Shown here: positions 8,851-22,335 of the stretch, piece after piece | How the letters are laid out: each line of letters starts with the position of its first letter | Position numbering within the stretch: position 1 is the stretch's first letter | Assembly (NCBI RefSeq): GCF_004025325.1 | Contig: NZ_RSFE01000002.1 | Span: 248,001 to 312,000, forward strand | Direction of reading: 5' to 3' | DNA length: 64,000 bases | Origin: Pseudidiomarina gelatinasegens | GTDB taxonomy: Bacteria; Pseudomonadota; Gammaproteobacteria; Enterobacterales; Alteromonadaceae | Translations under genes and position numbers: made by a program | Notes under the pieces: model-generated | The model's database searches: none | Told to the model about the DNA's origin: nothing | The model's input: only the letters and a program-made list of their open reading frames with translations

Positions 8851-11442
8851 ATGTCGAACGCACTAAATAACTCACTCGAAGTTTCAGCACATACACCCAT
8901 GATGCAGCAATATCTGCGTATTAAAGCAGACCATGCTGACACATTGTTATTCTATCGTATGGGAGATTTTTACGAACTCTTTTACGACGATGCCAAACGT
9001 GCTGCTGACTTATTAGACATTTCATTAACCGCACGCGGCAGTAGTAATGGGAACCCTATACCCATGGCTGGCGTACCCTATCATGCGGCCGAAAATTATT
9101 TGGCGCGATTGCTGCAATTGGGTGAATCTGTTGCTATTTGCGAGCAAATTGGCGACCCAGCGACCAGTAAAGGGCCGGTAGAACGTAAAGTTGTTCGCGT
9201 GCTGACACCGGGAACACTAACCGACGAAGCATTATTACCCGCTGATCATGAAAATTTATTGGTGGCTATTCACCCCGGTCAACAGTTTGGTATCGCATGC
9301 CTGGATATGGCGAGTGGCCGCTTTACCGTGCTTGAAGCTGATACGCGCGAGCAACTCCGGGCAGAATTAGAACGGTTGCAACCAGCTGAAGTTCTATATC
9401 CGGAAACCTGGCAGTTTAGTGAAACCGAATTAAATTGCGCCTGTTGCCGCCGACGCCCCGAATGGGAATTCGATACCAGCAGCGCCCAACAGCTGTTGCA
9501 GCGCCAGTTTCAAGTGGCTCATCTCGATGGCTTCGGTATTGGCCACTTACAGCAAGCTATCGGTGCCGCCGGAGCGGTGTTGAATTATGTAAGGGCCACT
9601 CAACTGGCAGCGCTGCCCCACATCAATTCAATCGTGGCTGAAAAACGCGATGATGCCATCATGCTTGATGCAGCTTCACGCCGAAATTTAGAATTGGTGC
9701 GTTCACTGAGCGGTAATAAAACCTCTTTATTTGATGTACTTGATAAAACCAGCACCGCCATGGGCAGCCGCCTCCTTCAACGTTGGCTGCAACGACCACT
9801 GCGACAACAGCAGGTGCTTAACCGCCGCTTCGATGCCGTGGCAGCGCTGCAACAAACTGATTATGCTGAATTGCATCAACAACTGCGCCAGGTTGGCGAT
9901 ATCGAGCGGATACTTACGCGCATCGGTTTGCGCAGCGCTCGCCCCCGTGATTTAGCCCGTTTACGCAGTGCATTGCAGGCCCTTCCAGCGGTACGTGAGT
10001 TACTAAAAACACCCGCACTGGAAACATGGCGTGCAACAATTGAGCCTTTTCCGGATTTGGCTGACTTGCTCGAACAAGCCATTATCGAACAACCGCCTGT
10101 TTTAATTCGTGATGGAGGGGTTATTCGTGATGGCTTTGACGACGAACTCGATGAACAACGTCAACTCGCTGCAGGTGCCACCGACTTTTTACAGCACATC
10201 GAAACGCGTGAACGCCAACGCACGGGAATCAGCACATTAAAAATAGGCTATAACAAAGTACACGGTTACTACTTAGAGGCGAGTCGAGCGGCCAGCCAAC
10301 AAATTCCGGCTGATTATCAGCGTCGCCAGACCTTAAAAAATGCGGAACGCTATATTATTCCGGAGCTTAAAACCTATGAAGACCAAGTGTTACAAAGCCA
10401 GAGCCGCGCTCTAGCTCGTGAAAAATGGCTTTATGATAACTTGATTGAACAGCTTGCCGAACAACTTGTTGCCTTGCAGCAAACCGCCAAAGCGCTCGCG
10501 GAAATCGATGTACTACGCAGCTTTGCTGAACAAGCAATTACCTATGATTACCGTCGCCCTGAGTTGATCGACGCAGTGCATATTGAATTGACCGATGCAC
10601 GTCATCCGGTTATTGAACGCCTGCAGCAAGAACCTTTTATTGCCAACGACGTTACGCTTTCACCAATACAACGCTTGTTATTAATTACTGGCCCTAACAT
10701 GGGGGGCAAGTCGACCTACATGCGGCAAACCGCACTGTTGACCATTATGGCGCATTGCGGCAGCTTTGTACCAGCAAGCCACGCAGTCTTTGGTCCGGTG
10801 GATAGAATTTTCACCCGAATTGGGGCATCAGATGATCTTGCTTCAGGGCGCTCAACCTTCATGGTCGAAATGACAGAAGCAGCAGATATACTGCATAACG
10901 CGACCGATAAAAGCTTGGTTCTTATGGACGAAATCGGTCGTGGTACCTCAACGTACGATGGCTTAGCCTTAGCTTGGGCCTGCGCCGAAGCCCTACTGCA
11001 TAAAAATCGTTCGTTAACGTTATTCGCAACCCATTATTTCGAACTCACGCAAACGATTGGGCAGCAAGACGGTGCAATTAACGTGCACGTGGAAGCAACC
11101 GAACACGGTGACACTATTGCCTTTCAACATAAGGTAAAAGTTGGCGCTGCGAGTCGCAGTTTTGGTGTACAAGTCGCACAGCTTGCCGGTTTGCCGCAAC
11201 GCGTGCTGCAGCAGGCTAAGCACTACTTGCAGCAACTTGAGCGTGAGCATCATGGTGTCGCTGATCTATCAACTTTACAATCAAGCCAGCAATCTGCCGC
11301 TCCTCAACAAGCCGATTTGCTTGAAGCAAACCCCAGCGCACTCGAACAGGCACTGGAACAGCTTAACGTGAACGAACTAACGCCGCTTGAAGCATTAAGC
11401 TGGCTAGCTCAATGGCAACAAAAAATGCGAGATGACAGCTAA
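8851..11442 (+). CDS. mutS: MutS DNA mismatch recognition ATPase
   Basis: Mismatch sensor of the MutSLH/MutSL repair pathway, 863 residues. The N-terminal domain has the mismatch-wedge GDFYELF motif (F/E about residues 33-37). The C-terminal ATPase has Walker [10 protein letters not shown] (about 614-622), Walker [17 protein letters not shown] (about 688-703) and the 'FATHYFELT' switch. The C-terminal tail with the helix-turn-helix and tetramer region is kept. It is divergent from pncC (52 bases between) and convergent with rpoS. The last bases of the gene also encode the rpoS terminator on the other strand. Confidence 0.97.
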   Translation: MSNALNNSLEVSAHTPMMQQYLRIKADHADTLLFYRMGDFYELFYDDAKRAADLLDISLTARGSSNGNPIPMAGVPYHAAENYLARLLQLGESVAICEQIGDPATSKGPVERKVVRVLTPGTLTDEALLPADHENLLVAIHPGQQFGIACLDMASGRFTVLEADTREQLRAELERLQPAEVLYPETWQFSETELNCACCRRRPEWEFDTSSAQQLLQRQFQVAHLDGFGIGHLQQAIGAAGAVLNYVRATQLAALPHINSIVAEKRDDAIMLDAASRRNLELVRSLSGNKTSLFDVLDKTSTAMGSRLLQRWLQRPLRQQQVLNRRFDAVAALQQTDYAELHQQLRQVGDIERILTRIGLRSARPRDLARLRSALQALPAVRELLKTPALETWRATIEPFPDLADLLEQAIIEQPPVLIRDGGVIRDGFDDELDEQRQLAAGATDFLQHIETRERQRTGISTLKIGYNKVHGYYLEASRAASQQIPADYQRRQTLKNAERYIIPELKTYEDQVLQSQSRALAREKWLYDNLIEQLAEQLVALQQTAKALAEIDVLRSFAEQAITYDYRRPELIDAVHIELTDARHPVIERLQQEPFIANDVTLSPIQRLLLITGPNMGGKSTYMRQTALLTIMAHCGSFVPASHAVFGPVDRIFTRIGASDDLASGRSTFMVEMTEAADILHNATDKSLVLMDEIGRGTSTYDGLALAWACAEALLHKNRSLTLFATHYFELTQTIGQQDGAINVHVEATEHGDTIAFQHKVKVGAASRSFGVQVAQLAGLPQRVLQQAKHYLQQLEREHHGVADLSTLQSSQQSAAPQQADLLEANPSALEQALEQLNVNELTPLEALSWLAQWQQKMRDDS

Positions 11443-11454
11443 GTTATCTCGCAT
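11420..11454 (-). terminator. Intrinsic terminator of the rpoS transcript, overlapping the mutS 3' end
   Basis: On the minus strand, a 12-bp stem (ATGCGAGATAAC pairing with GTCATCTCGCAT, including one G-T pair) with a 6-base loop is followed by six Ts (complement of 11425-11420). The mutS stop codon (11440-11442) lies in the loop and strand of this hairpin. It is placed 26 bases past the rpoS stop. Confidence 0.88.
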
Positions 11455-11480
11455 TCGTAAAGCAATTTAAAGCTGTTTGA

Positions 11481-12449
11481 CTAATCGCGGTGAAATAAGG
11501 CGTCTAGACTTAAACCTTGCTGACGCAACATATCTCGTAACCGGCGTAAGGCTTCTACCTGAATCTGTCTTACGCGCTCACGGGTCAAACCAATTTCGCG
11601 GCCAACATCTTCTAAAGTGGCAGGTTCATAGCCGAGCAAACCAAACCGACGCGCCAGTACTTCGCGTTGTTTCTCATTTAAGTTTTCCAACCAGACCATA
11701 ATGTGCTCACGCACATCTTCTTCCTGCATGTCACCTTCAGGCCCGTAATCATTGTCGTCCGTAAGCATATCGACTAATGACTTATCGTTGTCGTTACCCC
11801 CCATTGGAGTATCAACGGAAGTTACACGTTCATTTAGACGCAACATACGAGTTACATCAGCCACTGAAACATCGAGTTTTTCCGCAATGTCTTCAGCTGT
11901 GGGTTCATGGTCAAGTTTGTGAGCCAGCTCACGGGCCGCGCGCAAGTAACTGTTGAGCTCTTTGACGACGTGTATAGGCAACCTAATTGTGCGGGTCTGG
12001 TTCATAATGGCCCGCTCTATGGTTTGACGAATCCACCACGTTGCATAGGTTGAAAAACGAAAGCCACGCTCAGGATCAAACTTCTCCACCGCGCGAATGA
12101 GGCCCAAATTGCCCTCTTCAACTAAATCTAACAGTGCCAGGCCCCTGTTGGTATAGCGTCGCGCTATTTTAACTACGAGGCGTAAGTTACTCTCAATCAT
12201 TCGCGCACGAGCTTTTGCATCGCCCTTTAATGCCAGGCGCGAAAAGTGTACTTCTTCCTCTGCTGTAAGTAGCGGCGAGTAGCCAATCTCACTTAGATAG
12301 AGCTGAGTTGCATCCATTTTCTTTTGATAATGAACCCGATTCGCCAAAATTTCTTCGAAGGCTTCGTCACTATCTTCTGGTGCTGATTGTTCCATTGATA
12401 GCATTTCTTGCTCATCAATATCTTCAATCTCGTCTTGATCTCGACTCAT
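11481..12449 (-). CDS. rpoS: RpoS stationary-phase/general stress sigma factor
   Basis: Group 2 sigma-70 factor of 322 residues, replacing RpoD on RNA polymerase in stationary phase and stress. Region 1.2 ('[21 protein letters not shown]'), region 2 with the -10 recognition helix ('[19 protein letters not shown]'), region 3 and region 4.2 helix-turn-helix ('[20 protein letters not shown]') are in order. The acidic N-terminus is usual. It overlaps nlpD by 4 bases. In E. coli the main rpoS promoter lies inside nlpD; I could not confirm one here. Confidence 0.97.
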   Translation of the reverse strand: MSRDQDEIEDIDEQEMLSMEQSAPEDSDEAFEEILANRVHYQKKMDATQLYLSEIGYSPLLTAEEEVHFSRLALKGDAKARARMIESNLRLVVKIARRYTNRGLALLDLVEEGNLGLIRAVEKFDPERGFRFSTYATWWIRQTIERAIMNQTRTIRLPIHVVKELNSYLRAARELAHKLDHEPTAEDIAEKLDVSVADVTRMLRLNERVTSVDTPMGGNDNDKSLVDMLTDDNDYGPEGDMQEEDVREHIMVWLENLNEKQREVLARRFGLLGYEPATLEDVGREIGLTRERVRQIQVEALRRLRDMLRQQGLSLDALFHRD

Positions 12450-13300
12450 TGCGTTCCCCGGGGCAAATAATGCTTTGGATTAACTGATTTACCGCGAAAT
12501 CTTACTTGAAAGTGCAATTTCACACGTTCTGCATCAGTGTCGCCCATTGTTGCTATTTCATCGCCTTTGTTTACCCACTGCTGTTCGTTAACCAGCAATT
12601 TCTCATTATGCGCGTATGCAGTAATATAGTCATCGTTATGTTTCAAAATGATTAACTGGCCATATCCCTTCAACGCATTACCCGCATAAACCACTTTCCC
12701 TGCTGCTGCAGCAACCACAGAATCACCCTTTGCTCCAGCAATATCAAGCCCTTTGCTACCCGCCTCTGCCGTTGAGAACTCGCGTATTACTCGCCCAGAT
12801 GAAGGCCATTGCCACTGAATATCTTTACTGGCCGGCAGTGGCGGTTCATTTCGGTTAACAACGCTCGGTTGTTTAATTGGTTTAGTTTGAACCGTAGCGC
12901 GCGTCTGTTGCTTTACTGTTACAGGTTTGCTTTTATTTTGTGAATTCTGTGATTTACGATACTCTTTCTTGGCAGGTGACGCAACGGTTTCTACAGTGGA
13001 TTTTGATGTTCCCGACAATCGAATTTCTTGACCAGGAACAATAGTATAGGGGGGGGCAAGACCATTCCACTGAGCGACTGTACGAATATCCTCATTGGCT
13101 CTGAAAGCAATTGAATAGAGGGTATCGCCTGGCTCTACCGTATAACTTTCAGCTGCTAAGCTAGCACGCTCAAAGTCATGAATGCTTTTACCTTTATACA
13201 GACGTGTAACCGGTGCTGGCTCTGTACGTTGGGCACAACCAGATAGACCCACACAACAAAGTGTGGCAACTAAAAGAACGTAATTAACGCGTCCACACAT
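12446..13300 (-). CDS. nlpD: NlpD, LysM/M23 murein hydrolase activator lipoprotein
   Basis: Outer-membrane lipoprotein of 284 residues that, in E. coli, activates the amidase AmiC at the division site. A short signal peptide ends in lipobox LSGC (Cys 22). A LysM domain covers about residues 52-95 and the C-terminal third is a peptidase M23/LytM domain. The usual HxxxD zinc motif is replaced (LDIAGAKGD), so it should be catalytically inactive, as known for NlpD. A Lys/Thr/Gln-rich linker separates the domains. It overlaps yqaA by 17 bases and rpoS by 4. Confidence 0.93.
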   Translation of the reverse strand: MCGRVNYVLLVATLCCVGLSGCAQRTEPAPVTRLYKGKSIHDFERASLAAESYTVEPGDTLYSIAFRANEDIRTVAQWNGLAPPYTIVPGQEIRLSGTSKSTVETVASPAKKEYRKSQNSQNKSKPVTVKQQTRATVQTKPIKQPSVVNRNEPPLPASKDIQWQWPSSGRVIREFSTAEAGSKGLDIAGAKGDSVVAAAAGKVVYAGNALKGYGQLIILKHNDDYITAYAHNEKLLVNEQQWVNKGDEIATMGDTDAERVKLHFQVRFRGKSVNPKHYLPRGTQ

Positions 13301-13862
13301 AAGCTATGATGATCAAAATGACCATCCCCCAACCGATACGATCGATATACGTTCTCAGATGTACCGCCATTTTAGGACCACCGGTTTTTAATAACCAAGC
13401 CACGAGGAAAAAACGTAATCCGCGACTTATTATCGAGCCCAGGACAAACGGAATAAATGCAACACCGAGCATGCCACCACTAACCGTAAACAACTTGTAC
13501 GGCAGTGGTGAAAATCCGGCAATAAAGATTATCCAAAACCCATAATCTTGAAACCAGCTTGTGACGCGAATCAACTTGTCTTGATATCCAGCCCACTCCA
13601 CTAATGGCAACACCACCGGATCAAATAAGAAGTAACCTAACCAATAACCAGCAATACCGCCTAACACTGAAGCTAATGTGGTGATCAGCGCAAACCGCCA
13701 AGCTTTCTCAGGTTGAGTCATCGCCATTGGCGCTAACATAACATCAGGTGGGATGGGAAAGACAACCGACTCAGAAAAACTCAAACCGGCTAAAATGGCA
13801 GGAGCACGGCGATGTTGCGACCAGCTTAGAACTTTGTCGTACAACCAGCCAAAAACTTTCAT
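13284..13862 (-). CDS. yqaA: YqaA family (DedA/SNARE-associated) inner-membrane protein
   Basis: A 192-residue integral membrane protein of the DedA/VTT superfamily. The motif '[19 protein letters not shown]' and the later '[15 protein letters not shown]' are the re-entrant-loop signatures of this family. Four to five hydrophobic segments follow. DedA proteins are implicated in lipid carrier or phospholipid flipping, but the specific role of YqaA is not established. The gene lies between pcm and nlpD, a position seen in other marine gammaproteobacteria. It overlaps pcm by 4 bases. Confidence 0.88.
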   Translation of the reverse strand: MKVFGWLYDKVLSWSQHRRAPAILAGLSFSESVVFPIPPDVMLAPMAMTQPEKAWRFALITTLASVLGGIAGYWLGYFLFDPVVLPLVEWAGYQDKLIRVTSWFQDYGFWIIFIAGFSPLPYKLFTVSGGMLGVAFIPFVLGSIISRGLRFFLVAWLLKTGGPKMAVHLRTYIDRIGWGMVILIIIAYVWTR

Positions 13863-14494
13863 ATTGGCGCTCCAGGCACCAGCGGCACAAATTTCACTTC
13901 ACCCAACTCCTTTTGTTCAAACTCATCACCGAAACGGCGTACCACAATCAAGCGTTGTTTGGTCGTTCCAACTGGAATCACCATAACACCACCATCGGTA
14001 AGTTGTTCCATAAGCGCCATCGGCATAGCACTGGCGGCGGCCGTGACAATGATTCCATCAAATGGCCCTTTCGATTTCCAACCTTGCCAGCCATCACCAT
14101 GACGCATTGATACATTGTGCAAATCTAGTTTTTTCAAGCGCCGTTTCGCTTGATACTGCAATTCAGCAATACGTTCAACTGAAAACACATGGTCCACTAA
14201 CTGTGCCAAAATTGCTGTCTGATAGCCACTGCCTGTACCTATTTCTAACACTTTTTTACAGTGGTGTTGCATTAATAATTGCGTCATCGAAGCAACCATT
14301 AATGGTTGTGAGATAGTTTGGCCCTGGCCAATTGGTAACGCGGTATTCTCGTAAGCCTTATGAGCCAATGACTCAGGCATAAATAAATGCCTTGGCGTAG
14401 AACGAATAACCTCAAGTACTGCACTATTGGAAATACCCTCGGCACGCAGTTTATCGGCAAGCTTACGTGCCATCCCCTGAAAATTCTGGATCAT
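13859..14494 (-). CDS. pcm: Protein-L-isoaspartate O-methyltransferase
   Basis: A 211-residue SAM-dependent methyltransferase that starts the repair of isoaspartyl residues in aged proteins. The SAM-binding motif I is [15 protein letters not shown], preceded by '[15 protein letters not shown]' that forms the substrate site. Length matches the E. coli enzyme (208). It sits in the surE-pcm-yqaA-nlpD-rpoS run, overlapping surE and yqaA by 4 bases each. The grouping with rpoS fits a role in stationary-phase survival. Confidence 0.95.
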   Translation of the reverse strand: MIQNFQGMARKLADKLRAEGISNSAVLEVIRSTPRHLFMPESLAHKAYENTALPIGQGQTISQPLMVASMTQLLMQHHCKKVLEIGTGSGYQTAILAQLVDHVFSVERIAELQYQAKRRLKKLDLHNVSMRHGDGWQGWKSKGPFDGIIVTAAASAMPMALMEQLTDGGVMVIPVGTTKQRLIVVRRFGDEFEQKELGEVKFVPLVPGAPI

Positions 14495-15243
14495 GTTGTT
14501 GTTTTCGTTAACCAGTTAGACAAAGTATCTTGATGACTGCGCGCCGTCATGTCCAAGCTTAATGGCGTAATTGACACATACCCTTCGCGCACCGCATGAA
14601 AATCCGTTCCTTCTGCATCGTCCTGATGCCCGCCAATAGGACCGTACCAAAAAATATCACGGCCAAATGGGTCTTTACTTTGTACCATGGTATCGGCGCG
14701 ATGACGGCGACCCAGACGGGTTACTTTGTAGCCCTTAAGCTCATCAAACGGCACTGCGGGCACATTTATATTCAAGATGGTATCTAATCGAAGTGGCTGA
14801 TCAGCCATTCGATTCACTATATTGGCGACGACTAAGGCCGCTGTATCATAATAACTATCGCTACGTGACCCCATCGAAACAGCTATTGCTGGTAGTCCCA
14901 TAAAGCGGCCTTCCATTGCTGCTGCAACAGTACCTGAGTAAAGCACGTCGTCACCCATGTTCGGGCCGTCGTTAATACCTGATACCACCAAGTCTACATC
15001 ATCCGCCAGCGGTGAGTTGGTGCCTAAATGCACACAATCGGTTGGCGTGCCATTTAACGAATAAAAACCATTCGGCAAGCGTTGCATACGCAATGGATTA
15101 TGCAGTGTCAACGAGTTGCTTGCACCGCTGCAGTTGCGATCAGGGGCAATAACACGCACTTGTGCGATATCTTTCAAACGCTCGTAAAGTGCCTCAATGC
15201 CGGGGGCATGCACACCATCGTCATTGCTGACTAATAACTTCAT
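14491..15243 (-). CDS. surE: SurE 5'/3'-nucleotidase
   Basis: Divalent-metal-dependent nucleoside monophosphate phosphatase of 250 residues. The N-terminal metal site [14 protein letters not shown] (Asp pair near residues 8-9), the '[10 protein letters not shown]' loop and '[25 protein letters not shown]' are hallmarks. The start is ambiguous among ATGs at 15255, 15246 and 15243; I favour 15243 because family members begin with M-(K/R)-(I/L)-L right before the metal site. It overlaps truD by 23 bases and pcm by 4. Confidence 0.95.
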   Translation of the reverse strand: MKLLVSNDDGVHAPGIEALYERLKDIAQVRVIAPDRNCSGASNSLTLHNPLRMQRLPNGFYSLNGTPTDCVHLGTNSPLADDVDLVVSGINDGPNMGDDVLYSGTVAAAMEGRFMGLPAIAVSMGSRSDSYYDTAALVVANIVNRMADQPLRLDTILNINVPAVPFDELKGYKVTRLGRRHRADTMVQSKDPFGRDIFWYGPIGGHQDDAEGTDFHAVREGYVSITPLSLDMTARSHQDTLSNWLTKTTT

Positions 15244-16273
15244 CATGAGTTTCATTACCTTGTATTAATTCACGCAGTACACTTGTCGCATAGCTACCAC
15301 GTGGAAGTGCAAATTCAATTTGAGCGCAGTCGTCACCTAACCAGCTTATTTTCGGCTGTTCTAAGTGCAACAAAATTGCGCGGCGAGACGCATCAACCCG
15401 CTGCTTCAATAGGCCCGCCATCAATTCTGGTTCAGCATTGCAAATATCTTGTTCAAATTGTCCAATCGCAGCGTTGGTTGACCAACGTCCGCTGCCAGGC
15501 ATTGGCGCCGTTAACATGATATCACCACTGTTAAAGCGTTGAAGCAATGTTTCATCAACCGTTTCAACCACAAAAAATGATTGGCTGCCGCGCAGCATCA
15601 TGGCATCGCCAACTTCCGGCGTCATGCGGTTTGCAGCAATACGGGCGCTAACAATTCGATTAAACAATAACGAGCGGGCTGCGGAGAGGTATAAGCCGCT
15701 CTGATGACGACTCGGCCGACGCTTTAACTCACCAGCAAACCAGCGCTTCGCTTGTTCAATATTTTGTCCACCGTGGCCAAAACGTTGTGCGCCAAAGTAA
15801 TTCGGTACACCCAAGCGAACAATTTCATGCCAACGCGCTTCGAATGATGCTTGGCTATCAATATCTCTAATCCGCAGAACAAACTTGTTTGCACGATGCG
15901 TTCCGGTTTTTAACTTGCGTGGTTGCAGTGCTGCATGCAACACAGAGAATTCAGGATGGTCAAGCTGCTGCCAGTCCAGTAGGTCTTGCCCGGGTAACTG
16001 CACAGAAAACCACTGAAAGGTTACTGCATGTCGGTCTTTTAATCCGGAATAGCTAACATCGCGTTCTTTAACCCCGGCAAAATTAGCAAGCTGGCTTGCA
16101 ACAAAGGCGGTATTTGCGCCCTTCTTTTCCACCCACAACCACTGGTGCTCACCCTTTTGTTCATTCGGTTCACTCGTTGGAAGGTCAAGCAGTTCAGTGA
16201 CTTCGAAGTCTTCCGGCGATGCTTTAAATTGCCCTTGGCACGTGGGTTGGCCATGTAAATAAGCATCAATCAC
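15221..16273 (-). CDS. truD: tRNA pseudouridine(13) synthase TruD
   Basis: Converts U13 of tRNA-Glu to pseudouridine. The catalytic-loop motif is [13 protein letters not shown] (catalytic Asp), and the '[16 protein letters not shown]' and '[11 protein letters not shown]' stretches are family signatures. Homologues begin shortly before 'YLHGQP', which fits the GTG at 16273 (350 residues); a start further upstream at 16342 would read through ispF in another frame. With GTG, the start overlaps the ispF stop by 8 bases. No strong ribosome site is visible, so coupling to ispF translation is likely. Confidence 0.9.
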   Translation of the reverse strand: MIDAYLHGQPTCQGQFKASPEDFEVTELLDLPTSEPNEQKGEHQWLWVEKKGANTAFVASQLANFAGVKERDVSYSGLKDRHAVTFQWFSVQLPGQDLLDWQQLDHPEFSVLHAALQPRKLKTGTHRANKFVLRIRDIDSQASFEARWHEIVRLGVPNYFGAQRFGHGGQNIEQAKRWFAGELKRRPSRHQSGLYLSAARSLLFNRIVSARIAANRMTPEVGDAMMLRGSQSFFVVETVDETLLQRFNSGDIMLTAPMPGSGRWSTNAAIGQFEQDICNAEPELMAGLLKQRVDASRRAILLHLEQPKISWLGDDCAQIEFALPRGSYATSVLRELIQGNETHDEVISQQ

Positions 16274-16751
16274 GTGCAGGCACCGGCATAACGAGAACCA
16301 CTGCGTGGCACGCAATGCCCTCTTTACGCCCAACAAATCCAAGTTTTTCTGTCGTTGTGGCTTTCACATTAATACTTCCTATTTCTGCAACCAATAGTTG
16401 TGCAATACGCGCACGCATTGCAGGGATGTAGTCAGCAAGCTTTGGCGCCTGGGCAACCACGGTAATATCTAGGTTACCCAGTACAAACCCTTGCTGCTGC
16501 ACTAATTTATAAACATGTTGTAATAATTGACCGCTATCGGCACCTGCGTATTGCGCATCGGTATCTGGGAAGTGTTGGCCAATGTCACCCAGTGCAACGG
16601 CACCCAGCAGTGCATCTGCGACCGCATGCAAGATAACGTCGCCATCTGAATGCGCAACCAAGCCTTGTGTATAAGGTACGTGGATGCCACCAAGCGTGAG
16701 CGGACCCTCACCACCGAATTTATGTACATCGTAGCCATGACCTATACGCAT
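16266..16751 (-). CDS. ispF: IspF, 2-C-methyl-D-erythritol 2,4-cyclodiphosphate synthase
   Basis: Fifth enzyme of the MEP isoprenoid pathway, 161 residues, forming the cyclic diphosphate with release of CMP. The metal-binding DVH (residues 8-10 in GHGYDVHKF), '[19 protein letters not shown]' and '[18 protein letters not shown]' are all conserved. It works immediately after IspE, downstream of IspD whose gene overlaps it by 10 bases. The isoprenoid product feeds undecaprenyl carrier synthesis by UppS elsewhere in this window. Confidence 0.96.
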   Translation of the reverse strand: MRIGHGYDVHKFGGEGPLTLGGIHVPYTQGLVAHSDGDVILHAVADALLGAVALGDIGQHFPDTDAQYAGADSGQLLQHVYKLVQQQGFVLGNLDITVVAQAPKLADYIPAMRARIAQLLVAEIGSINVKATTTEKLGFVGRKEGIACHAVVLVMPVPARD

Positions 16752-17470
16752 GTTGGCTCCTTAAATAACGTGGTTAAATACAAAGCGGCAAGCTGTTCAT
16801 CGCCTGGCTGAGTAATTTTTATATTAGTTTGCCGTCCAGGCACCAACAGCGGATGGCCGCCTAACAGCTCAATGGCTGATGCCTCATCGGTTATCAACGG
16901 GTTATCGACGCCTAATTGCTCTAACGCTTGGCAGAGCCGTTCCGCGCCAAACACCTGAGGCGTTAAAGCCCGCCACAAATTATCGCGCGCGACAGTGGTC
17001 GCAATGCGCTTCAATACTTCGGAATCATCACGGCGAGCTCGTTTTACAGTATCCGCCAAGGGTAGCGCCAAGATAGCGCCATCGGCATTCGACAACCCGG
17101 CACTAATTACCGCGCTCAACTCGTCTGGCTGCAAACAAGGGCGCGCTGCATCGTGCACCACAACTGTAGTGAAACCATCCATTTGTGCTTGTTTTACACC
17201 AGCTAAAACCGATGCCGCGCGACTGCTTCCGCCTTGCACAAAGTGAATGTCGCAATGGCTGTTGAAGTTAAGCGAAGTCACCCGTTGGTCATCCGCAGCA
17301 ATCGCAATATAGACAGCCTGAACTCTGGCATCGGATATCACTGCTGCAACACTGTGCTCAAGCACTGTTTGTCCGGCTAATTGAAGGTATTGTTTGGGTT
17401 CAGATAGCCCCATACGGCTACCCACTCCTGCAGCGGGGATAACTGCAGCAACACCAGCTACATTTTGCAT
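16742..17470 (-). CDS. ispD: IspD, MEP cytidylyltransferase
   Basis: Transfers CMP from CTP to 2-C-methyl-D-erythritol 4-phosphate; 242 residues. The nucleotide-binding N-terminus is [14 protein letters not shown] with the substrate residues in '[17 protein letters not shown]'. '[11 protein letters not shown]' and '[17 protein letters not shown]'-type stretches follow. It lies 8 bases after ftsB and overlaps ispF by 10, the ftsB-ispD-ispF arrangement standard in gammaproteobacteria. Confidence 0.95.
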   Translation of the reverse strand: MQNVAGVAAVIPAAGVGSRMGLSEPKQYLQLAGQTVLEHSVAAVISDARVQAVYIAIAADDQRVTSLNFNSHCDIHFVQGGSSRAASVLAGVKQAQMDGFTTVVVHDAARPCLQPDELSAVISAGLSNADGAILALPLADTVKRARRDDSEVLKRIATTVARDNLWRALTPQVFGAERLCQALEQLGVDNPLITDEASAIELLGGHPLLVPGRQTNIKITQPGDEQLAALYLTTLFKEPTCV

Positions 17471-17478
17471 AGGCTCTT

Positions 17479-17766
17479 TTAGTTAGCTTGTTGTTTTATT
17501 GGAACTAAGCGGAAAAAAGTTTCATCTCGCTTAATCAAACCTAATTCGTTGCGTGCGCGCTCCTCAAGAGCAACCTGACCGTCGCGTAAGTCGGCGATGT
17601 CCGCAACAAGAACTTGGTTTCGTTGTTTCAGGCGAGTGTTGGTTTCAGCTTGGCGTTGAACGTCGGACTGCAGGTGCCAATAATCCGGTAGGCTATTCTT
17701 CCCCACCCATAGACGATATTGCAGTGCGATTAACGCAACGATAAATACCAATTTTAGTAATCGCAT
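17479..17766 (-). CDS. ftsB: FtsB cell-division protein
   Basis: A 95-residue bitopic inner-membrane protein of the FtsQBL divisome complex. One N-terminal membrane span (about residues 3-20) is followed by a periplasmic coiled coil with heptad-like Leu/Asn spacing ('QRQAETNTRLKQRNQVLVAD') and the conserved 'ALEERARNELGLIKRDETFFRLVP' tail. The ATG at 17766, with GGGGA a few bases upstream, fits E. coli FtsB; a GTG four codons earlier is possible but overlaps that site. It heads the ispD-ispF-truD-surE run. Confidence 0.94.
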   Translation of the reverse strand: MRLLKLVFIVALIALQYRLWVGKNSLPDYWHLQSDVQRQAETNTRLKQRNQVLVADIADLRDGQVALEERARNELGLIKRDETFFRLVPIKQQAN

Positions 17767-17874
17767 AGCTGTCCCCACATGCTGTTGTTCGTTATTATAA
17801 ATAATTGCTGCGGTTCTGCTAGTATATCGACCTTTGCCGCAAAGCCCAACGATAAATCAACGTCGCGAGTTACA

Positions 17875-18597
17875 ATGGATTATTTCTTAATTATCTCAAT
17901 TATTTTCATTGGCGCTTGCCTGCAAGGCATTACCGGTTTTGGCTCCGGGCTCATTGCTGTTCCCTTGTTAACCCTACTTCTGCCACTTAGCGTTATTACA
18001 CCAACGCTTTCAGTGGTGAATTTTGTCATGGCTACCTACCTGGCCTGGATGTTGCGCCACTCGCTGCATATCAAACATTGGCGCCCTTTGCTAATAAGCG
18101 GCGTGCTCGGCACCTTGTGTGGCAATTACTTATTGGCTTATTTACGCCTCGACTGGCTGCAAATGGGTATGGCAATTATGGTGATAGCCGTGGCATTACT
18201 GTTTTGGTTTGGCGTTCAGTTACGCCATAAAAGCACCCCAAAACTGCAATCGGTTACAGGTCTTTTAGCTGGGTTCAGTAACGGTGCCCTAACCTTGGGT
18301 GGCCCCCCCGTAGTTTTGTTTTTAACTGGAAATGGTCTTGACCGGATTGCCTTTCGCGCCACATTAACGCTTTTTTTCTGGGTTTTGGCCTTAACCAATA
18401 TCGTGTCTTTCACCGTGCAACAGCGGTATCAGCTTGAGCATGTACCGATTTTAGTATGCTTGTTGATTGGTGCAATTTCCGGGGCGTGGCTTGGCCATCG
18501 CATCAGCAATCGTTTGTCAGAACAGCTGTTTCGTAAGTTGAGTTTATTGCTTGTGATCATTGCTGGCGGCGTTGCGTTTTTCAGTGCCTTTCGGTAA
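17875..18597 (+). CDS. TSUP family (TauE/SafE) permease
   Basis: An inner-membrane protein of 240 residues from the ATG at 17875, with about eight hydrophobic segments in two repeats. The first repeat opens with 'GACLQGITGFGSGLIAVPLL' and the second with 'GLLAGFSNGALTLGGPPVVLF', the paired signatures of this family. TSUP proteins move sulfite, sulfoacetate, taurine or related organosulfur anions, but the substrate cannot be read here. It stands alone, divergent from ftsB and convergent with the unknown gene at 18609. An upstream in-frame start at 17779 would add 32 residues with no membrane character. Confidence 0.85.
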   Translation: MDYFLIISIIFIGACLQGITGFGSGLIAVPLLTLLLPLSVITPTLSVVNFVMATYLAWMLRHSLHIKHWRPLLISGVLGTLCGNYLLAYLRLDWLQMGMAIMVIAVALLFWFGVQLRHKSTPKLQSVTGLLAGFSNGALTLGGPPVVLFLTGNGLDRIAFRATLTLFFWVLALTNIVSFTVQQRYQLEHVPILVCLLIGAISGAWLGHRISNRLSEQLFRKLSLLLVIIAGGVAFFSAFR

Positions 18598-18608
18598 CCA
18601 CAGACCAA

Positions 18609-19235
18609 TTAGAAGTCGACTGTTGTAGCCAGTAACACTTCTCGTAGCGTCAGGGTGCGCGGATCAATACGCCCTTTGTGGCTCCACTGATGGCCACAAA
18701 ATGCTGGTGCTAAGTTGGTTGCATCAGGCCGCAATAGCCACAGTTGATCGCTACCTGTCTCAAGGCATTTACCTTCGAAATTAAACCAACCGTGCATGTT
18801 GCAGTGCACACGATGTTGCGCCTTATCGATGCGATCAATTGAATCAAGCCGCACTTGCTGAATAGCTGACTGTAAATCGAAGATTGGAACGGTATCGCCT
18901 AAACGCGCCGAACGCGACAGCCAACGTTGTAACTTACTGGCTTGGGTAGAACTGACCGTTAAGTGTTTCTTTTGCGGGGTTTGCCAACTGGCGTTTTGTA
19001 CATCAAGTGTATATGGGGCGTCACTTTCAAGCATGCCACGCGCTGCATTTTGAACATAGTATGGAACGCTTTGTAAGCGACGTTGCAGTAAGGAAATTGA
19101 AATCTGTTCTTGCTGGGCAAGTTGTTTTAATTCGCGCTCATAGAGTGCTGTACACAATTCCGCAAAGGCGCCAGAACCCACACCAACCGTTGTGGTTGGT
19201 GTGAGTTGCTGGAAAATATCACCCTGCTGAGTCAC
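18609..19235 (-). CDS. Uncharacterised protein downstream of eno
   Basis: I do not recognise this 208-residue protein. It has no signal peptide or membrane segment, so it is probably cytoplasmic. The N-terminal half is Gln/Leu-rich and helical. The C-terminal third is rich in Cys, His and Trp (H141, H144, C145, H148, C157, C180, H182, H186), which could bind a metal. It starts with GTG at 19235 behind AAGG, 18 bases after eno, and is the last gene of the pyrG-eno unit. It reads as a real gene: its codon use resembles its neighbours and its spacing fits an operon. Confidence 0.75.
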   Translation of the reverse strand: MTQQGDIFQQLTPTTTVGVGSGAFAELCTALYERELKQLAQQEQISISLLQRRLQSVPYYVQNAARGMLESDAPYTLDVQNASWQTPQKKHLTVSSTQASKLQRWLSRSARLGDTVPIFDLQSAIQQVRLDSIDRIDKAQHRVHCNMHGWFNFEGKCLETGSDQLWLLRPDATNLAPAFCGHQWSHKGRIDPRTLTLREVLLATTVDF

Positions 19236-19253
19236 TGCAGTGACCTTTTTCTG

Positions 19254-20570
<1,317 letters not shown>

Positions 20571-20586
20571 TTAAAACACGCGGCAC

Positions 20587-22239
<1,653 letters not shown>

Positions 22240-22275
22240 TCAGGTTAAAAGGGAATTGCTTCAAGACGGGGAAAT

Positions 22276-22304
22276 AGTATACCCGAAGCCACCCAATCCG
22301 ACAA
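22276..22304 (-). promoter_or_regulatory. Sigma-70 promoter of pyrG
   Basis: On the minus strand, -35 TTGTCG (22304-22299), 17-base spacer and -10 TATACT (22281-22276). It lies 52 bases upstream of the pyrG start in the 111-base gap after mazG. No terminator is seen between mazG and this promoter. Confidence 0.75.
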
Positions 22305-22335
22305 TTTAAAATCACAGTAATCTGAATTGATTAAA

